From: Deltaproteobacteria bacterium
Lineage (GTDB): Bacteria; Desulfobacterota; Dissulfuribacteria; Dissulfuribacterales; QOAL01
Direction: 5' to 3'
Length of the DNA stretch: 64,000 bases
Assembly: GCA_026986785.1 (NCBI GenBank)
Contig: JALSNW010000052.1
Coordinates: forward strand, 1-64,000
Of the stretch, positions 26,767 through 35,330 are shown one piece after another. The notes under the pieces were generated by a model, which saw nothing but the letters and a program-made list of their open reading frames with translations, was not told the origin of the DNA and searched no databases. Positions within the stretch are counted from its first letter, which is position 1. The number at the start of each line of letters is the position of its first letter. The position numbers and the translations under genes were made by a program.

Positions 26767-27898
26767 TTCTTATCTCTCCTGGGGTTATTATCGTGCCTGA
26801 GCACTTGTTGATCCCAACTACCTTCAATCTGTTACCAGTAGCCTGACGGACCAGTCCGGCTACCTGGCCCTGGTTCATTTCACAAACCACTACAGTTTCC
26901 ACAGACTTTGGCAGTTCCTGGAAGACAAAGTCTGGGAAGGGCCATAGTGTCTTGAGATTGATCCCGCCTATCTTCAGCCCTTCCAATCGGCCTTCCCTGA
27001 CCACCTGGAAACAGGATCTGGCAGTGGCGCCAAAGGAACAAAGGACTATTCTGGCATCTTCCATTTCCCTCTTTTCCATCAGGCAGATCCGTCTCTTTCT
27101 GGAATCGATCTTGCCGTGAAGACGCTTGAGCAAGTCCCTTACCTTGTCTGGATCACGGGTGGGGAAGCCATCTTTTCCGTGGATGAGCCCTGTGATGTGG
27201 CAATGGAACCCTGTCCCGATGTCAGGAATGCAAGGGATACCGTCTGGTTCAGAGGTATGGTAGATCTCATATCTGCCAGGGGGCGGTTTTGTGGGACGCT
27301 TTCTATCGATCAGGGACAGGTTCGAGATGTCAGGTATCCTGATACGTTCATAGAGATGGCCTACAATCTCATCTGAAAGCAATATCACAGGGGTCCTGAG
27401 CTCTTCCGCTATGTTGAAGGCATGTATGGTCAAATCGAAGGTTTCCCGGACCGAGGATGGCGAAAGCACTACCATGGGGTAATCCCCATGAGATCCCCAT
27501 TTGCACTGCATCACGTCTGCCTGGGCAGGGGATGTGGGAAGACCTGTTGAAGGTCCTCCACGTTGTACGTTGACAATGACACATGGGATCTCACATAGTG
27601 CTGCAAATCCTATGAGTTCCTGCATGAGGGTAAAGCCAGGGCCTGAGGTAGCAGTCATAGTTTTTATGCCTGTGAGGGATGCCCCGATTATAGCCCCCAT
27701 GCTGGCGATCTCATCCTCCATCTGGATAAAGTTTCCGCCAACTGCTGGCAGGGCAGAAGACAGAAAGTCTGCTATTTCAGACGAAGGGGTGATGGGATAG
27801 CCGGCAAAGAAACGCATGCCTGCTGCCAGGGCCGCCTCTGCACAGGCGCGGTTGCCTTGCATCAGCTGGATGTTGTCATTGTTCATGGGATACGGCAT
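26744..27898 (-). CDS. korA: 2-oxoacid:ferredoxin oxidoreductase, alpha subunit
   Basis: The 384-residue alpha subunit has MQGNRACAEAALAAGMRFFA, GYPITPSSEIADFL, QMEDEIASMGAIIGASL and TATSGPGFTLMQELIGFA, the usual order for KorA-type pyrimidine-binding subunits. VNVQRGGPSTGLPT is also conserved. It starts 2 bp after the end of korD. Confidence 0.94.
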   Translation of the reverse strand: MPYPMNNDNIQLMQGNRACAEAALAAGMRFFAGYPITPSSEIADFLSSALPAVGGNFIQMEDEIASMGAIIGASLTGIKTMTATSGPGFTLMQELIGFAALCEIPCVIVNVQRGGPSTGLPTSPAQADVMQCKWGSHGDYPMVVLSPSSVRETFDLTIHAFNIAEELRTPVILLSDEIVGHLYERIRIPDISNLSLIDRKRPTKPPPGRYEIYHTSEPDGIPCIPDIGTGFHCHITGLIHGKDGFPTRDPDKVRDLLKRLHGKIDSRKRRICLMEKREMEDARIVLCSFGATARSCFQVVREGRLEGLKIGGINLKTLWPFPDFVFQELPKSVETVVVCEMNQGQVAGLVRQATGNRLKVVGINKCSGTIITPGEIRSAIDRPI

Positions 27899-27899
27899 C

Positions 27900-28151
27900 T
27901 TACAAGCTATTCATCTCCTGCTGCTTGGAGGTACTCTGTTTGGTTGAGATGTCTATGGCGAAATCAGGACAGAGGACGACACATGTGAAGCAACTGGTAC
28001 AACTGTCCACGTTGGCCGCATGGGGGAAGCCAAAAGCATCTGTTTCATATACGTCTGCTGGACAGAATGCAGAACATATCCCACACCGTTTACACCATTT
28101 TTCATTGATGCTTATCTCTATTTGTGATGTATTGGATTGTTCAGTAGGCAT
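27900..28151 (-). CDS. korD: 2-oxoacid:ferredoxin oxidoreductase, 4Fe-4S ferredoxin subunit
   Basis: This is an 83-residue ferredoxin with two cluster motifs, CKRCGICSAFCP and CTSCFTCVVLCP, so it should carry two [4Fe-4S] centres. ATG 28151 (MPTEQSNTSQIEISI) starts where the domain starts, but no clear ribosome-binding site precedes it; the open frame extends upstream without family character. It is the first gene of korDABC. Confidence 0.88.
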   Translation of the reverse strand: MPTEQSNTSQIEISINEKWCKRCGICSAFCPADVYETDAFGFPHAANVDSCTSCFTCVVLCPDFAIDISTKQSTSKQQEMNSL

Positions 28152-28354
28152 ATGCAAACCAAGGAGGTCGATTAATAAGTGGCCCAAAAAACTCTGCCCC
28201 CAGAGACACAAATTCATGGCGCAAGGTCTTGGGCTATAAGGGCCTTGGAGATTGGCTGTTTTAACATGGATACATGACACAGACAAGGATCCTATCAGGG
28301 TTAACCTGTGAATGATTCCATGGTTGGCATGCATCTGATCCCATGTTGTAGGGC

Positions 28355-28391
28355 ACTTAAACCCGATTATGCAGCTTCACAAATTTGCCGA
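28355..28391 (-). repeat. Dispersed intergenic repeat (S type)
   Basis: Minus strand: TCGGCAAATTTGTGAAGC, TGCATAATCGGGTTTAAG. Confidence 0.7.
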
Positions 28392-28440
28392 ATATGCGCG
28401 GCAGAGGGCATGCAGACGTACTTTTGGGTACTTCAAACAC

Positions 28441-28495
28441 CTGGCAACAAAGCAGATTCGGTAAGATTGCAAGCCCCTTGCGGCTTCAAATGTCT
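28441..28495 (-). repeat. Third repeat module, shared with 57971-58027
   Basis: Minus strand reads AGACATTTGAAGCCGCAAGG, GGCTTGCAATCTTACC, GAATCTGC, then TTGCCAGG. It aligns along its whole length with the plus strand at about 57973-58027, roughly three quarters identical by eye. Confidence 0.65.
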
Positions 28496-28578
28496 ACGTT
28501 TTTAGAGCAGAAAAATCTTCACTTTTGGCTGAGAGTATTTATACGAAAAATGCAGATAATTATCTGATTTTCTATAAA

Positions 28579-28620
28579 AATTTTTACCCAGGCATTTGAA
28601 GTGTATAATCCATGTTAAAG
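28579..28620 (+). repeat. Dispersed intergenic repeat (L type)
   Basis: AATTTTTACCCAGGCATTTG, AAGTGTATAATCCATG, TTAAAG. The core here contains an exact TATAAT. Confidence 0.7.
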
Positions 28621-28653
28621 TACCAAAGTATGTTTTAGAGCTCCCTTTTAACT

Positions 28654-28692
28654 CTTCGGCAAGCTTGTGAAGCTGCATAATCCGGGTTCAAG
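28654..28692 (+). repeat. Dispersed intergenic repeat (S type)
   Basis: TTCGGCAAGCTTGTGAAGC, TGCATAATCCGGGTTCAAG. Nearly identical to the inverted copy at 28355-28391. Confidence 0.7.
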
Positions 28693-28917
28693 ACTCGAGG
28701 GCACAGGCATTCTCATGGTCTTGAGAGATTGACTTCATTTTTCCATAATGTTAGCCTCTTGAAAAGAACCCTATCTATCTGTTTGTAAGTACTGTTTTAT
28801 AGATAGTTTATCCATAGTCTTTGATGTGTCATTAGTTTGTTGTTTGTGATATAATTTAAAGTAATTTATCTCTATCGTTAAAATTTTTTAGAGATATCTT
28901 CCCCAAGAGAGATTGTT

Positions 28918-29247
28918 GTGATCGATAAAGATAAAATCGTATCTGCCCTCTATGAGGCAATAGATGAGATCAACGAATTTCGACCTCAGGGACAGAGATT
29001 AGAAAAAGCCCTGGACACCCGTTTGTTCGGGGCTGGTGGCGTTCTTGATTCTATAGGGCTTGTATCCTTCATTGTCGCAGTTGAGCAAAGAATAGCCGAA
29101 GTTTTCGGGACCTCGATCACCCTTGCAGACGAGAGGGCATTGTCTCAAAGAAACAGTCCATTCAGGAGCATTGGCTCCCTTGCCGATTATATCAGTAAAC
29201 TCTTAGGAGAGGTCTCAGGGGTACCATCCACTCATGGGACTGGATAG
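28918..29247 (+). CDS. Acyl carrier protein
   Basis: This 109-residue phosphopantetheine-binding protein has the modification Ser in GVLDSIGLVSFIVAVEQRI and a GSLADYISKLL-type last helix. It is longer than housekeeping AcpP and lies in a cluster with an SDR and an adenylate-forming ligase, not in a fab operon, so it is probably a dedicated carrier. The start is GTG at 28918 following AGAGAGA-type sequence. It overlaps the next gene by 14 bp. Confidence 0.85.
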   Translation: MIDKDKIVSALYEAIDEINEFRPQGQRLEKALDTRLFGAGGVLDSIGLVSFIVAVEQRIAEVFGTSITLADERALSQRNSPFRSIGSLADYISKLLGEVSGVPSTHGTG

Positions 29248-29938
29248 AAAACGTATCTTCATTACAGGCACTCGGAAGGGCATAGGGGCGTTTCTTGTTC
29301 GTTATTATGCTGCAAGAGGCTTCATGGTCTGTGGTTGTAGCCGGGGTGAAGCCGAATTCGATCTGAAAAATTACAGGCACTTTTGTGCAGATGTCTCAGA
29401 TGAGGCCCAAACATTGAAGATATTCAGCACCATTCGCAAGGAATACGGCGGACTGGATATCCTCGTCAACAATGCAGGCGTGGCCTCGATGAATCATTGT
29501 CTCCTTACACCCTATCGGAGTGTGAGAAAGATAGTGGACACCAATATAATCGGGACATTCCTGTTTTGCAGGGAGGCGGCCAAGCTCATGCAGGCCCAAG
29601 GCTATGGACGCATAGTGAATTTTGCAACCATTGCCACACCATTAAAACTCGAAGGAGAGGCCGTATATGCAGCATCCAAGGCAGCCGTGGTCTGCCTTAC
29701 CGAGGTGTTGGCCAGGGAACTGGCACCCTTTGGCATCACGGTGAATGCCGTTGGGCCCACGCCTATAAAGACGGATCTCATAAGATCCGTCCCCCAGGAC
29801 AAGTTGGATGCGCTCCTGCAGCGTCAGGCCATACCAAGGTATGGCAAGATGGAGGACATTGCGAATGTCATTGATTTCTTCATCAGGCCGGAATCCGATT
29901 TCATCACCGGCCAGGTAATCTATCTCGGTGGCGTGTGA
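29234..29938 (+). CDS. SDR-family reductase, 3-oxoacyl-ACP reductase-like
   Basis: This 234-residue short-chain dehydrogenase has the cofactor loop ITGTRKGIGAFL, NNAGVASMNHC, and the catalytic YxxxK in VYAASKAAVVCLTEVLAREL, then GITVNAVGPTPIKTDL. Its position right after an ACP suggests a thioester-linked keto substrate like FabG. The C-terminus DFITGQVIYLGG is typical. Confidence 0.88.
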   Translation: MGLDRKRIFITGTRKGIGAFLVRYYAARGFMVCGCSRGEAEFDLKNYRHFCADVSDEAQTLKIFSTIRKEYGGLDILVNNAGVASMNHCLLTPYRSVRKIVDTNIIGTFLFCREAAKLMQAQGYGRIVNFATIATPLKLEGEAVYAASKAAVVCLTEVLARELAPFGITVNAVGPTPIKTDLIRSVPQDKLDALLQRQAIPRYGKMEDIANVIDFFIRPESDFITGQVIYLGGV

Positions 29939-31338
29939 GAAGACAGATCAAGATGGCTATAGGATTCCTGCTCGAAAGATTTGAGGAGGCTGGCACCAGG
30001 CCGGCAATCGTCTGGAGAGATCAGACATACTCCTATGATTCCCTGGTGGAGCGTATCGCCTACTGGCAGAAAAGGCTGTCTCAAGAAGGGGTGACCAAGG
30101 GTACGGTCACTGTCTTGGAGGCTGATTTTTCTCCCGAGGCTGTAGCACTCATGCTGGCCCTCATCGAGCGTGGCTGTATCATAGTGCCCCTGACTGCTGC
30201 AGTGGAACAAAAAAAGCCGGAGTTCATCAGGATAGCCAGTGGGCAGAAGGCCTTCGTGCTTGACAAGAACGATCATGTGGAGATAATACCGCTTGGGTAC
30301 CCAGGTGAACACGAATTGTATGACAAGCTTCGCAAAAGAGGCCATGCTGGCCTCGTATTGTTTTCATCAGGGACTACAGGCAAGAGCAAGGCCATTCTCC
30401 ACGATATGATCCGGCTTCTCAAGAAGTACCAGACCCCAAGACACGATTTTGTTACCCTGGCATTCCTTCTCTTTGACCATATCGCAGGTATCGATACCCT
30501 CTTTTATTGTCTGTCAAACAAGAGTTGCCTCGTGACCCTTGAGGAGCGTTCACCAGATGCAGTCTGCCGGGCCATAGAAAGATACAAGGTGGAGGTATTG
30601 CCTGTATCGGCCACCTTTATCAACCTTTTGATATACAGTGAGGCATACAAGAGATATGATCTGTCTTCACTGAAATACATAGCCTATGGTTCAGAGGTGA
30701 TGCTTCAGTCCACCCTGGACAAATGCGCAAAGTTGTTTCCAGACGTGATTATCCTCCAGAAATATGGCACCACAGAGGTAGGCACCCTGCGTTCCAAGTC
30801 CAGGAGTTCGGACTCCTTGTGGGTCAAGCTTGGTGGAGAGGGTTTTGAAACCCGGGTGGTCGACGGGGTGCTTCAGATCAAGGCCCATTCTGCCATGATG
30901 GGTTATCTCAATGCCCCCAGTCCTTTTACACGAGATGGTTGGTTCATAACTGGTGACAGGGTGGAGCAGGACGGGGACTATTACAGGATTCACGGAAGGG
31001 CCTGTGACATCATAAATGTAGGTGGTGAAAAGGTTTCTCCCACCGAGGTGGAAGATTTTATTCAGACCCTGGACAATATTGCCGAAGTAGTGGTTTATGG
31101 AGAGAGAAACAATATTACAGGCAATATTGTGTGTGCAGACGTAAGTCTGGTGAAAAAAGAGGATTCGAGACAGTGTATTACGCGTATAAAAAAGGCCTGT
31201 TATATGCATCTCCAGCCTTGGAAGGTCCCGGTCAAGATCAATATCGTAGAAAATATAGACCTTAGTGAGAGATTCAAAAAGGTGAGAAGACGCACTAATG
31301 AATCTGGTTCTGTTGCATGTGAGACTACTCAAAGCTGA
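29935..31338 (+). CDS. Adenylate-forming acyl/aryl ligase (ANL superfamily)
   Basis: The protein is about 467 residues. Core motifs are A3 LVLFSSGTTGKSKAIL, A5 LQKYGTTEVGTL, A7 GWFITGDRVEQDGDYYRIHG and A8 DIINVGGEKVSPTEVEDFI. It would activate a carboxylic acid as its adenylate and pass it to CoA or to the ACP encoded two genes upstream. The catalytic Lys that normally sits near the C-terminus is not obvious by eye. The start is GTG 29935 (GTGA overlap with the SDR stop) or ATG 29953. Confidence 0.87.
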   Translation: MRRQIKMAIGFLLERFEEAGTRPAIVWRDQTYSYDSLVERIAYWQKRLSQEGVTKGTVTVLEADFSPEAVALMLALIERGCIIVPLTAAVEQKKPEFIRIASGQKAFVLDKNDHVEIIPLGYPGEHELYDKLRKRGHAGLVLFSSGTTGKSKAILHDMIRLLKKYQTPRHDFVTLAFLLFDHIAGIDTLFYCLSNKSCLVTLEERSPDAVCRAIERYKVEVLPVSATFINLLIYSEAYKRYDLSSLKYIAYGSEVMLQSTLDKCAKLFPDVIILQKYGTTEVGTLRSKSRSSDSLWVKLGGEGFETRVVDGVLQIKAHSAMMGYLNAPSPFTRDGWFITGDRVEQDGDYYRIHGRACDIINVGGEKVSPTEVEDFIQTLDNIAEVVVYGERNNITGNIVCADVSLVKKEDSRQCITRIKKACYMHLQPWKVPVKINIVENIDLSERFKKVRRRTNESGSVACETTQS

Positions 31339-32201
31339 TGGCTGAACTGAGAAAGGCAACCATTGACCTTTTTCCCGATATCCTACCCCTCCTTGAACAC
31401 TTTGATGTGCCAGATATGGGATCAGAAGACTGGTTTCATCTATTCTCGGCCAGTTGGAAAGGGAAAAGGGATTACTTCGGCTATGTTCTCATGGAAGGCA
31501 GAAAGGCAGTTGGATTTCTCGGCGGCCTTTTTCATGAGCGCTTGTTCGAGGAGGACAGATATCCTGTCTGTAATCTTTTTTGTTGGTATGTATTGGAAGA
31601 ATTTCGATCCCAGAGTCTACTTCTGTTGATGCCATTTTTGAGGGAAAAAGGATTGACCGTTACAAGCCTTACCCCTTCCAGGGAGGCAAGTCTGGTACTA
31701 AAAAAGTTTAATTTCACAGTTCTCGAAAGCTCTGTGATGATCCTGCCAATGCTTCCCTTTGGATGGGCTTCCTTGGGCTACGAGATGTTGAGCGAGCCAG
31801 GACTGGTCTCTCTTGTTTTGAGCCCTGGAGACAAGATCCTGTTGAAGGATCACAGTCCCCATTGGTGCAGACACATTCTGCTCTGGAATGGTGAAAAGAG
31901 TGGTGAATATTGTCTAATCCTCTTCAATAAGGTGAGGAAAAGGGGGGTGAATTTTACACAGGTCTACCATGTGAGTAATGTGGGGCTCTTTTTGAGAAAT
32001 TTAGGCCGTATACAGAGAAGGTTTTTCATTTTGAACAAGACGTTCTTCACTGTCGTGGATCGTCGGCTCCTCAAAGGCCATAGGGCCTTTGGGGGGTTTT
32101 CGTACGAGCTTCGATACCCACGGCTGATGTGCTCCGAGGATATCAGGCCTGAAATAGTGGACAATCTCTATAGCGAATTAGTCTTTTTGAAAAAGATATA
32201 A
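31338..32201 (+). CDS. GNAT-like acyltransferase, putative
   Basis: The 287-residue protein's first 150 residues follow a GNAT-fold pattern: a loading helix (PDILPLLEHFDVPD), paired strands with GYVLMEGRKAVGFLGGLF, VCNLFCWYVLEEFRSQSLLL at the motif A position, then SLTPSREASLVLKKFNF like the C-terminal GNAT helix. The second half has no family I recognise. It overlaps the ligase stop as TGATG, so it is translationally coupled. An N-acyl transfer using the ACP-bound product is plausible but inferred. Confidence 0.6.
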   Translation: MAELRKATIDLFPDILPLLEHFDVPDMGSEDWFHLFSASWKGKRDYFGYVLMEGRKAVGFLGGLFHERLFEEDRYPVCNLFCWYVLEEFRSQSLLLLMPFLREKGLTVTSLTPSREASLVLKKFNFTVLESSVMILPMLPFGWASLGYEMLSEPGLVSLVLSPGDKILLKDHSPHWCRHILLWNGEKSGEYCLILFNKVRKRGVNFTQVYHVSNVGLFLRNLGRIQRRFFILNKTFFTVVDRRLLKGHRAFGGFSYELRYPRLMCSEDIRPEIVDNLYSELVFLKKI

Positions 32202-32235
32202 TCCGGGACAATATGGAACCCAACCTCCTGTATCG

Positions 32236-33285
32236 ATGAAACATATTCTCATCAGGTCAATCGTAAATCTTTTGGGCATTACAAGGATGTATCGTCTTCT
32301 CTGCCCATTTCTGTCAGGGCAGGGATTGATCCTTGCCATGCACAGGGTTGTCAAGGACGGTGGCAGATCGCGTATTGGAGCAAGTTCCAGGATAGAGATC
32401 AGCCCTGGGTTTCTCCGGGAGCTTCTGTTGTTTTTCAGGGGCAGAGACTACGAAATCATCTCCTTGGACGATCTTTACGAAAGGCTCGAGGCAGGCGTCA
32501 AAGGCCCACCTTTCGTCTGCTTCACATTTGATGATGGTTATGCTGATGTCCATGACATCATCTATCCCATATTCAAGAGGTATAATGCGCCATTTGCCGT
32601 GTACATGGTCACATCTTTTGTCGAGGGTGATGCTGTTGTGTGGTGGTACATATTGGAGGACTTACTGCTTGAAACTGATCTGCCCATTCATTTCACTTTC
32701 AGGGGGAGGGAATACTGCCTGGACGTATCCTCAAAGGCAAAGAAGGAACAGGCCTATAACATATTGCGCCAGATCCTCATGGAACTTCCCCAGGAGCAGG
32801 TCTCGTCCTTGCTGAAAAGGATATTCCCCCAGGTCGAGATCAATTTCTTGGACTACAACTCTTATCAGATTAGCTGGAAGAAGTTGTTGGAGATGGCCAA
32901 AGATCCCTTGGTGACAATAGGGGCCCATACAGTGAATCATTTGAATCTCAGGAAGTTGACCAGGGATGCTGTTCTAAGGGAGGTCATGGATTCCAAACAC
33001 ATCTTGGAGGCTAAGCTCAAGGGTCCTGTTCATCACTTTGCTTATCCCTTTGGTTCCAAGGAAGAGGCTGGCCCAAGAGAATTCGATCTGGTGAAGAGAT
33101 GTGGCTTCAAAACTGCTGTGACAATGAGGGAAGGGGCTATCTTTCCAGTCCACAGGCATTATACCCACTGTCTTCCTCGTGTCGAGGTTACTGGCAGGCA
33201 CCAGGATCTCAAGTTAATAGACATGAGAAGGTGCGGGTTGATCTCTTTGTTGAAGAATGGTTTCAGGCCCGTGGTAGCTGATTAG
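32236..33285 (+). CDS. Polysaccharide deacetylase (NodB-homology) family protein
   Basis: This is a 349-residue carbohydrate esterase 4-type protein. Motif 1 is PFVCFTFDDGYADV (metal and base Asp), and a second motif appears as TIGAHTVNHLNLRK with the two metal His. FAYPFGSKEEAG is also typical. A possible membrane-proximal N-terminus (LLGITRMYRLLCPFLSG) is not a standard signal peptide. It closes the ACP-SDR-ligase-GNAT cluster and would deacetylate an amino sugar or lipid-linked sugar. Confidence 0.85.
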   Translation: MKHILIRSIVNLLGITRMYRLLCPFLSGQGLILAMHRVVKDGGRSRIGASSRIEISPGFLRELLLFFRGRDYEIISLDDLYERLEAGVKGPPFVCFTFDDGYADVHDIIYPIFKRYNAPFAVYMVTSFVEGDAVVWWYILEDLLLETDLPIHFTFRGREYCLDVSSKAKKEQAYNILRQILMELPQEQVSSLLKRIFPQVEINFLDYNSYQISWKKLLEMAKDPLVTIGAHTVNHLNLRKLTRDAVLREVMDSKHILEAKLKGPVHHFAYPFGSKEEAGPREFDLVKRCGFKTAVTMREGAIFPVHRHYTHCLPRVEVTGRHQDLKLIDMRRCGLISLLKNGFRPVVAD

Positions 33286-33290
33286 ATATA

Positions 33291-34382
33291 TCAGGCGAGA
33301 TCACCGGGTTTTTCCTCGGGTTCATCTACTTCGTTTACCCATGCCATGAAGAGTGTATAACTGATGGCTGTGACCACAGCACCTATGAAAAGTCCTATTA
33401 TGCCTGAGAGCATCATGCCACCAAGTGCCCCCAATAATATAACCAGCATTGGTATATCTGCGCCCCTGCCCATGAAAATGGGTTTCAATAGGCTATCACT
33501 CATGCTGACAAGGATGCACCAGATGAGAAAGATCACTGCCACGGTTGTATTGTCCATCTCTAAAAATACCCATGCAGCAACAGGGCCAAGGACGAGGATT
33601 GGAGGAAGCTGGATAACTGCACATACGAGTACCAGCACTGCCCAGACACCTGCAAATGGGACATCCACGGCCAACATCCCAGCCGCAGCAAGGACGGACT
33701 GGATAATGGCAACTCCAACCACTCCAAGCATTACCGCCCTTATGGTGGATGTGGCAAGGCAGTTTATCTCTTCTGCCTTGGCACCGGCAAAGCGTCGAAC
33801 CACCTTCTGCATGGCAGCAGTGGATTTTTCAGCAGTGGCGAGCAGTGCTGATGCAATGATTATGGCAATCAAAAACATGAATACAGCCTTTACGCCCCCA
33901 CCCACCAGGCCCAGGATGTAGCCAGCAGCTATCTTGATCTGGGGTTCGAACTGTTTCAAGAGCTCTCCAAGGTTAGTGGAGGCAAGGCTCCAGAGCTTGG
34001 ATATGTGATGGCCGACTACGGGTAGGTTTTCCACACCCGAGGGCAGGGGAGGGATGACTATATGCCACTGTCCCATGTTTTTTACCAGGGGTTGCAAGGC
34101 CTTGATGGATGAAGACGACAGCATGACCACTGGCACAATTAGTGCGACAATGATGATAATGGCAAAGAGGATGGAGACGAGTTTTCTTCGTCCACCAAGG
34201 GCATTTGCACACCTGGCTATAAATGGATCCACGGCTATAGCAATTATTATTCCCCAGATGACAGGCATTATGAACGGGTGGATTATCTGGTAGGTCCATA
34301 TGACAAGGGCAGCTACGGCCACGATCTTGATGGCAGATTCGATGGCTATCTTTTCAAAGGTCCTTTTCTCGTTGTTGGTCAT
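33291..34382 (-). CDS. AI-2E family transporter (PerM-like permease)
   Basis: This is a 363-residue membrane protein with about eight TM helices. The start has the paired hydrophobic segments IVAVAALVIWTYQIIHPFIM and PVIWGIIIAIAVDPFI. The C-terminal part includes LVCAVIQLPPILVLGPVAAW, DSLLKPIFMGRGADIPMLVI and LGALGGMMLSGIIGLFIGAV, which are typical of the family (PF01594). Substrates vary or are unknown; the AI-2 link is from one E. coli member. It converges on the deacetylase gene with 5 bp between stops. Confidence 0.9.
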   Translation of the reverse strand: MTNNEKRTFEKIAIESAIKIVAVAALVIWTYQIIHPFIMPVIWGIIIAIAVDPFIARCANALGGRRKLVSILFAIIIIVALIVPVVMLSSSSIKALQPLVKNMGQWHIVIPPLPSGVENLPVVGHHISKLWSLASTNLGELLKQFEPQIKIAAGYILGLVGGGVKAVFMFLIAIIIASALLATAEKSTAAMQKVVRRFAGAKAEEINCLATSTIRAVMLGVVGVAIIQSVLAAAGMLAVDVPFAGVWAVLVLVCAVIQLPPILVLGPVAAWVFLEMDNTTVAVIFLIWCILVSMSDSLLKPIFMGRGADIPMLVILLGALGGMMLSGIIGLFIGAVVTAISYTLFMAWVNEVDEPEEKPGDLA

Positions 34383-34451
34383 TTCCCCTGGACTATTTGA
34401 GTTGTGATGCCCTTCAAGGTACCTATCTTTGGAAGGCCCCCTTGAGTGGGC

Positions 34452-35027
34452 TTAGATGGCCTTCTTGTGGGTGTGATAAAATTTCATCTGGGCCCTACGC
34501 CATTTCCACATGAATTGGCCTTTGAGATGTTCAGGGACCATGGCTGTCATGATCCTGGCCAGTGAACTCACCTTTGGATAGAGGTAGGAATTGGTTATCA
34601 ATTTACTGTTTTCCGGCAGGGTCAAGGTGAGGATAAATATTACGACACCCGTTATGATGGCCGCCTTGATAAAGCCGAAGATCCCACCAAGTATCTTGTC
34701 GAACCATGACAAGTGAAGCGCCTTGAAAAAGCCCTGGAGCAAGATCCCCGCGATTACGAAGCACAGGTAAATTACAATAAACAGGAGCAAGAAGGCCAAT
34801 AGCTTTCTCCCTACCTCATTGGTTATGAAGACCGATAGCTGTCTGGCAACGAATTCGTAATGATAGACTGCCGCCCAGAAGCCAGCCAAGACCCCCAAAA
34901 GGCTCGTTGCAGTCTGGCTGAAGCCTCTCATGAAGCCCCTTACGATTATGACCAGGAAGGTGATCCCCAGAAAGAGATCAAGCCAATTGATATGTAATGT
35001 GTTGAAAAGATCTTGTATGAATGACAT
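34452..35027 (-). CDS. CvpA family membrane protein
   Basis: The 191-residue inner-membrane protein has four hydrophobic segments and the CvpA start pattern NWLDLFLGITFLVIIVRGF, MRGFSQTATSLLGVLAGFW. WFDKILGGIFGFIKAAIITG is the other conserved stretch. In E. coli CvpA is linked to colicin V production and envelope stress; the molecular role is unknown. It is the penultimate gene of a minus-strand run from the acyltransferase. Confidence 0.88.
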   Translation of the reverse strand: MSFIQDLFNTLHINWLDLFLGITFLVIIVRGFMRGFSQTATSLLGVLAGFWAAVYHYEFVARQLSVFITNEVGRKLLAFLLLFIVIYLCFVIAGILLQGFFKALHLSWFDKILGGIFGFIKAAIITGVVIFILTLTLPENSKLITNSYLYPKVSSLARIMTAMVPEHLKGQFMWKWRRAQMKFYHTHKKAI

Positions 35028-35039
35028 TTGACAAGTAGA

Positions 35040-35330
35040 TCAGATCAGTCCTCTTCTCGCAAGGAATCTGAGATGTCTTTCTCCTTTTTTTGTTATTTCA
35101 TAATAGGTATGATTCATGTGCTTAGGACGTCTGAAGCCCCTCTTGAACAAAAATGTACCCTTGACGCGTTGAAGCCAGCCCCCAGTCTCCAGGCTTGCCA
35201 AGAGATCCATGCAGGTAGCAAGGTCTGTCTTCAGGCGCCTGGAAAGAAACTTGGCGCAATCGGGGCCGTTTTTTCTCAGGTCAAGGATTACGGCCCTGGA
35301 TGCTTGGTTTAGCTCATGCCAATCTTTCAT
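35040..35330 (-). CDS. Winged-helix DUF2250-like protein
   Basis: The 96-residue basic protein reads as a winged helix: ILDLRKNGPDCAKFLSRRL, a recognition-helix-like DLATCMDLLASLETGGWLQ, then a wing ending HTYYEITKKGERHLRFLARR. The pattern resembles DUF2250/MarR-like DNA-binding proteins. Its ATG overlaps the stop of the acyltransferase gene (ATGA). Its target is unknown. Confidence 0.65.
   Translation of the reverse strand: MKDWHELNQASRAVILDLRKNGPDCAKFLSRRLKTDLATCMDLLASLETGGWLQRVKGTFLFKRGFRRPKHMNHTYYEITKKGERHLRFLARRGLI

Larger units (their letters stand above)
28152..28917. other. 766-bp repeat-rich intergenic region between divergent operons
   Basis: This region lies between korD (minus) and the ACP gene (plus) and contains no credible gene. 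It holds four recognisable repeat modules (28355-28391, 28441-28495, 28579-28620, 28654-28692) and AT-rich flanks. A weak kor promoter candidate on the minus strand is TTGTCT, 17 bases, TAAAAC, near 28250-28285. Confidence 0.6.

Noticed and set aside
28308-28505. Small plus-strand reading frame beginning MNDSMVGMHLIP
   Set aside because: It consists of intergenic repeat modules; the similar frame at 57893 shares only the repeat-derived start, so it is not evidence of a protein family.
32180-32210. Possible repeat core AGATATAATCCGGGAC after the GNAT-like gene
   Set aside because: The left part of the repeat is absent; ten matching bases are not enough.
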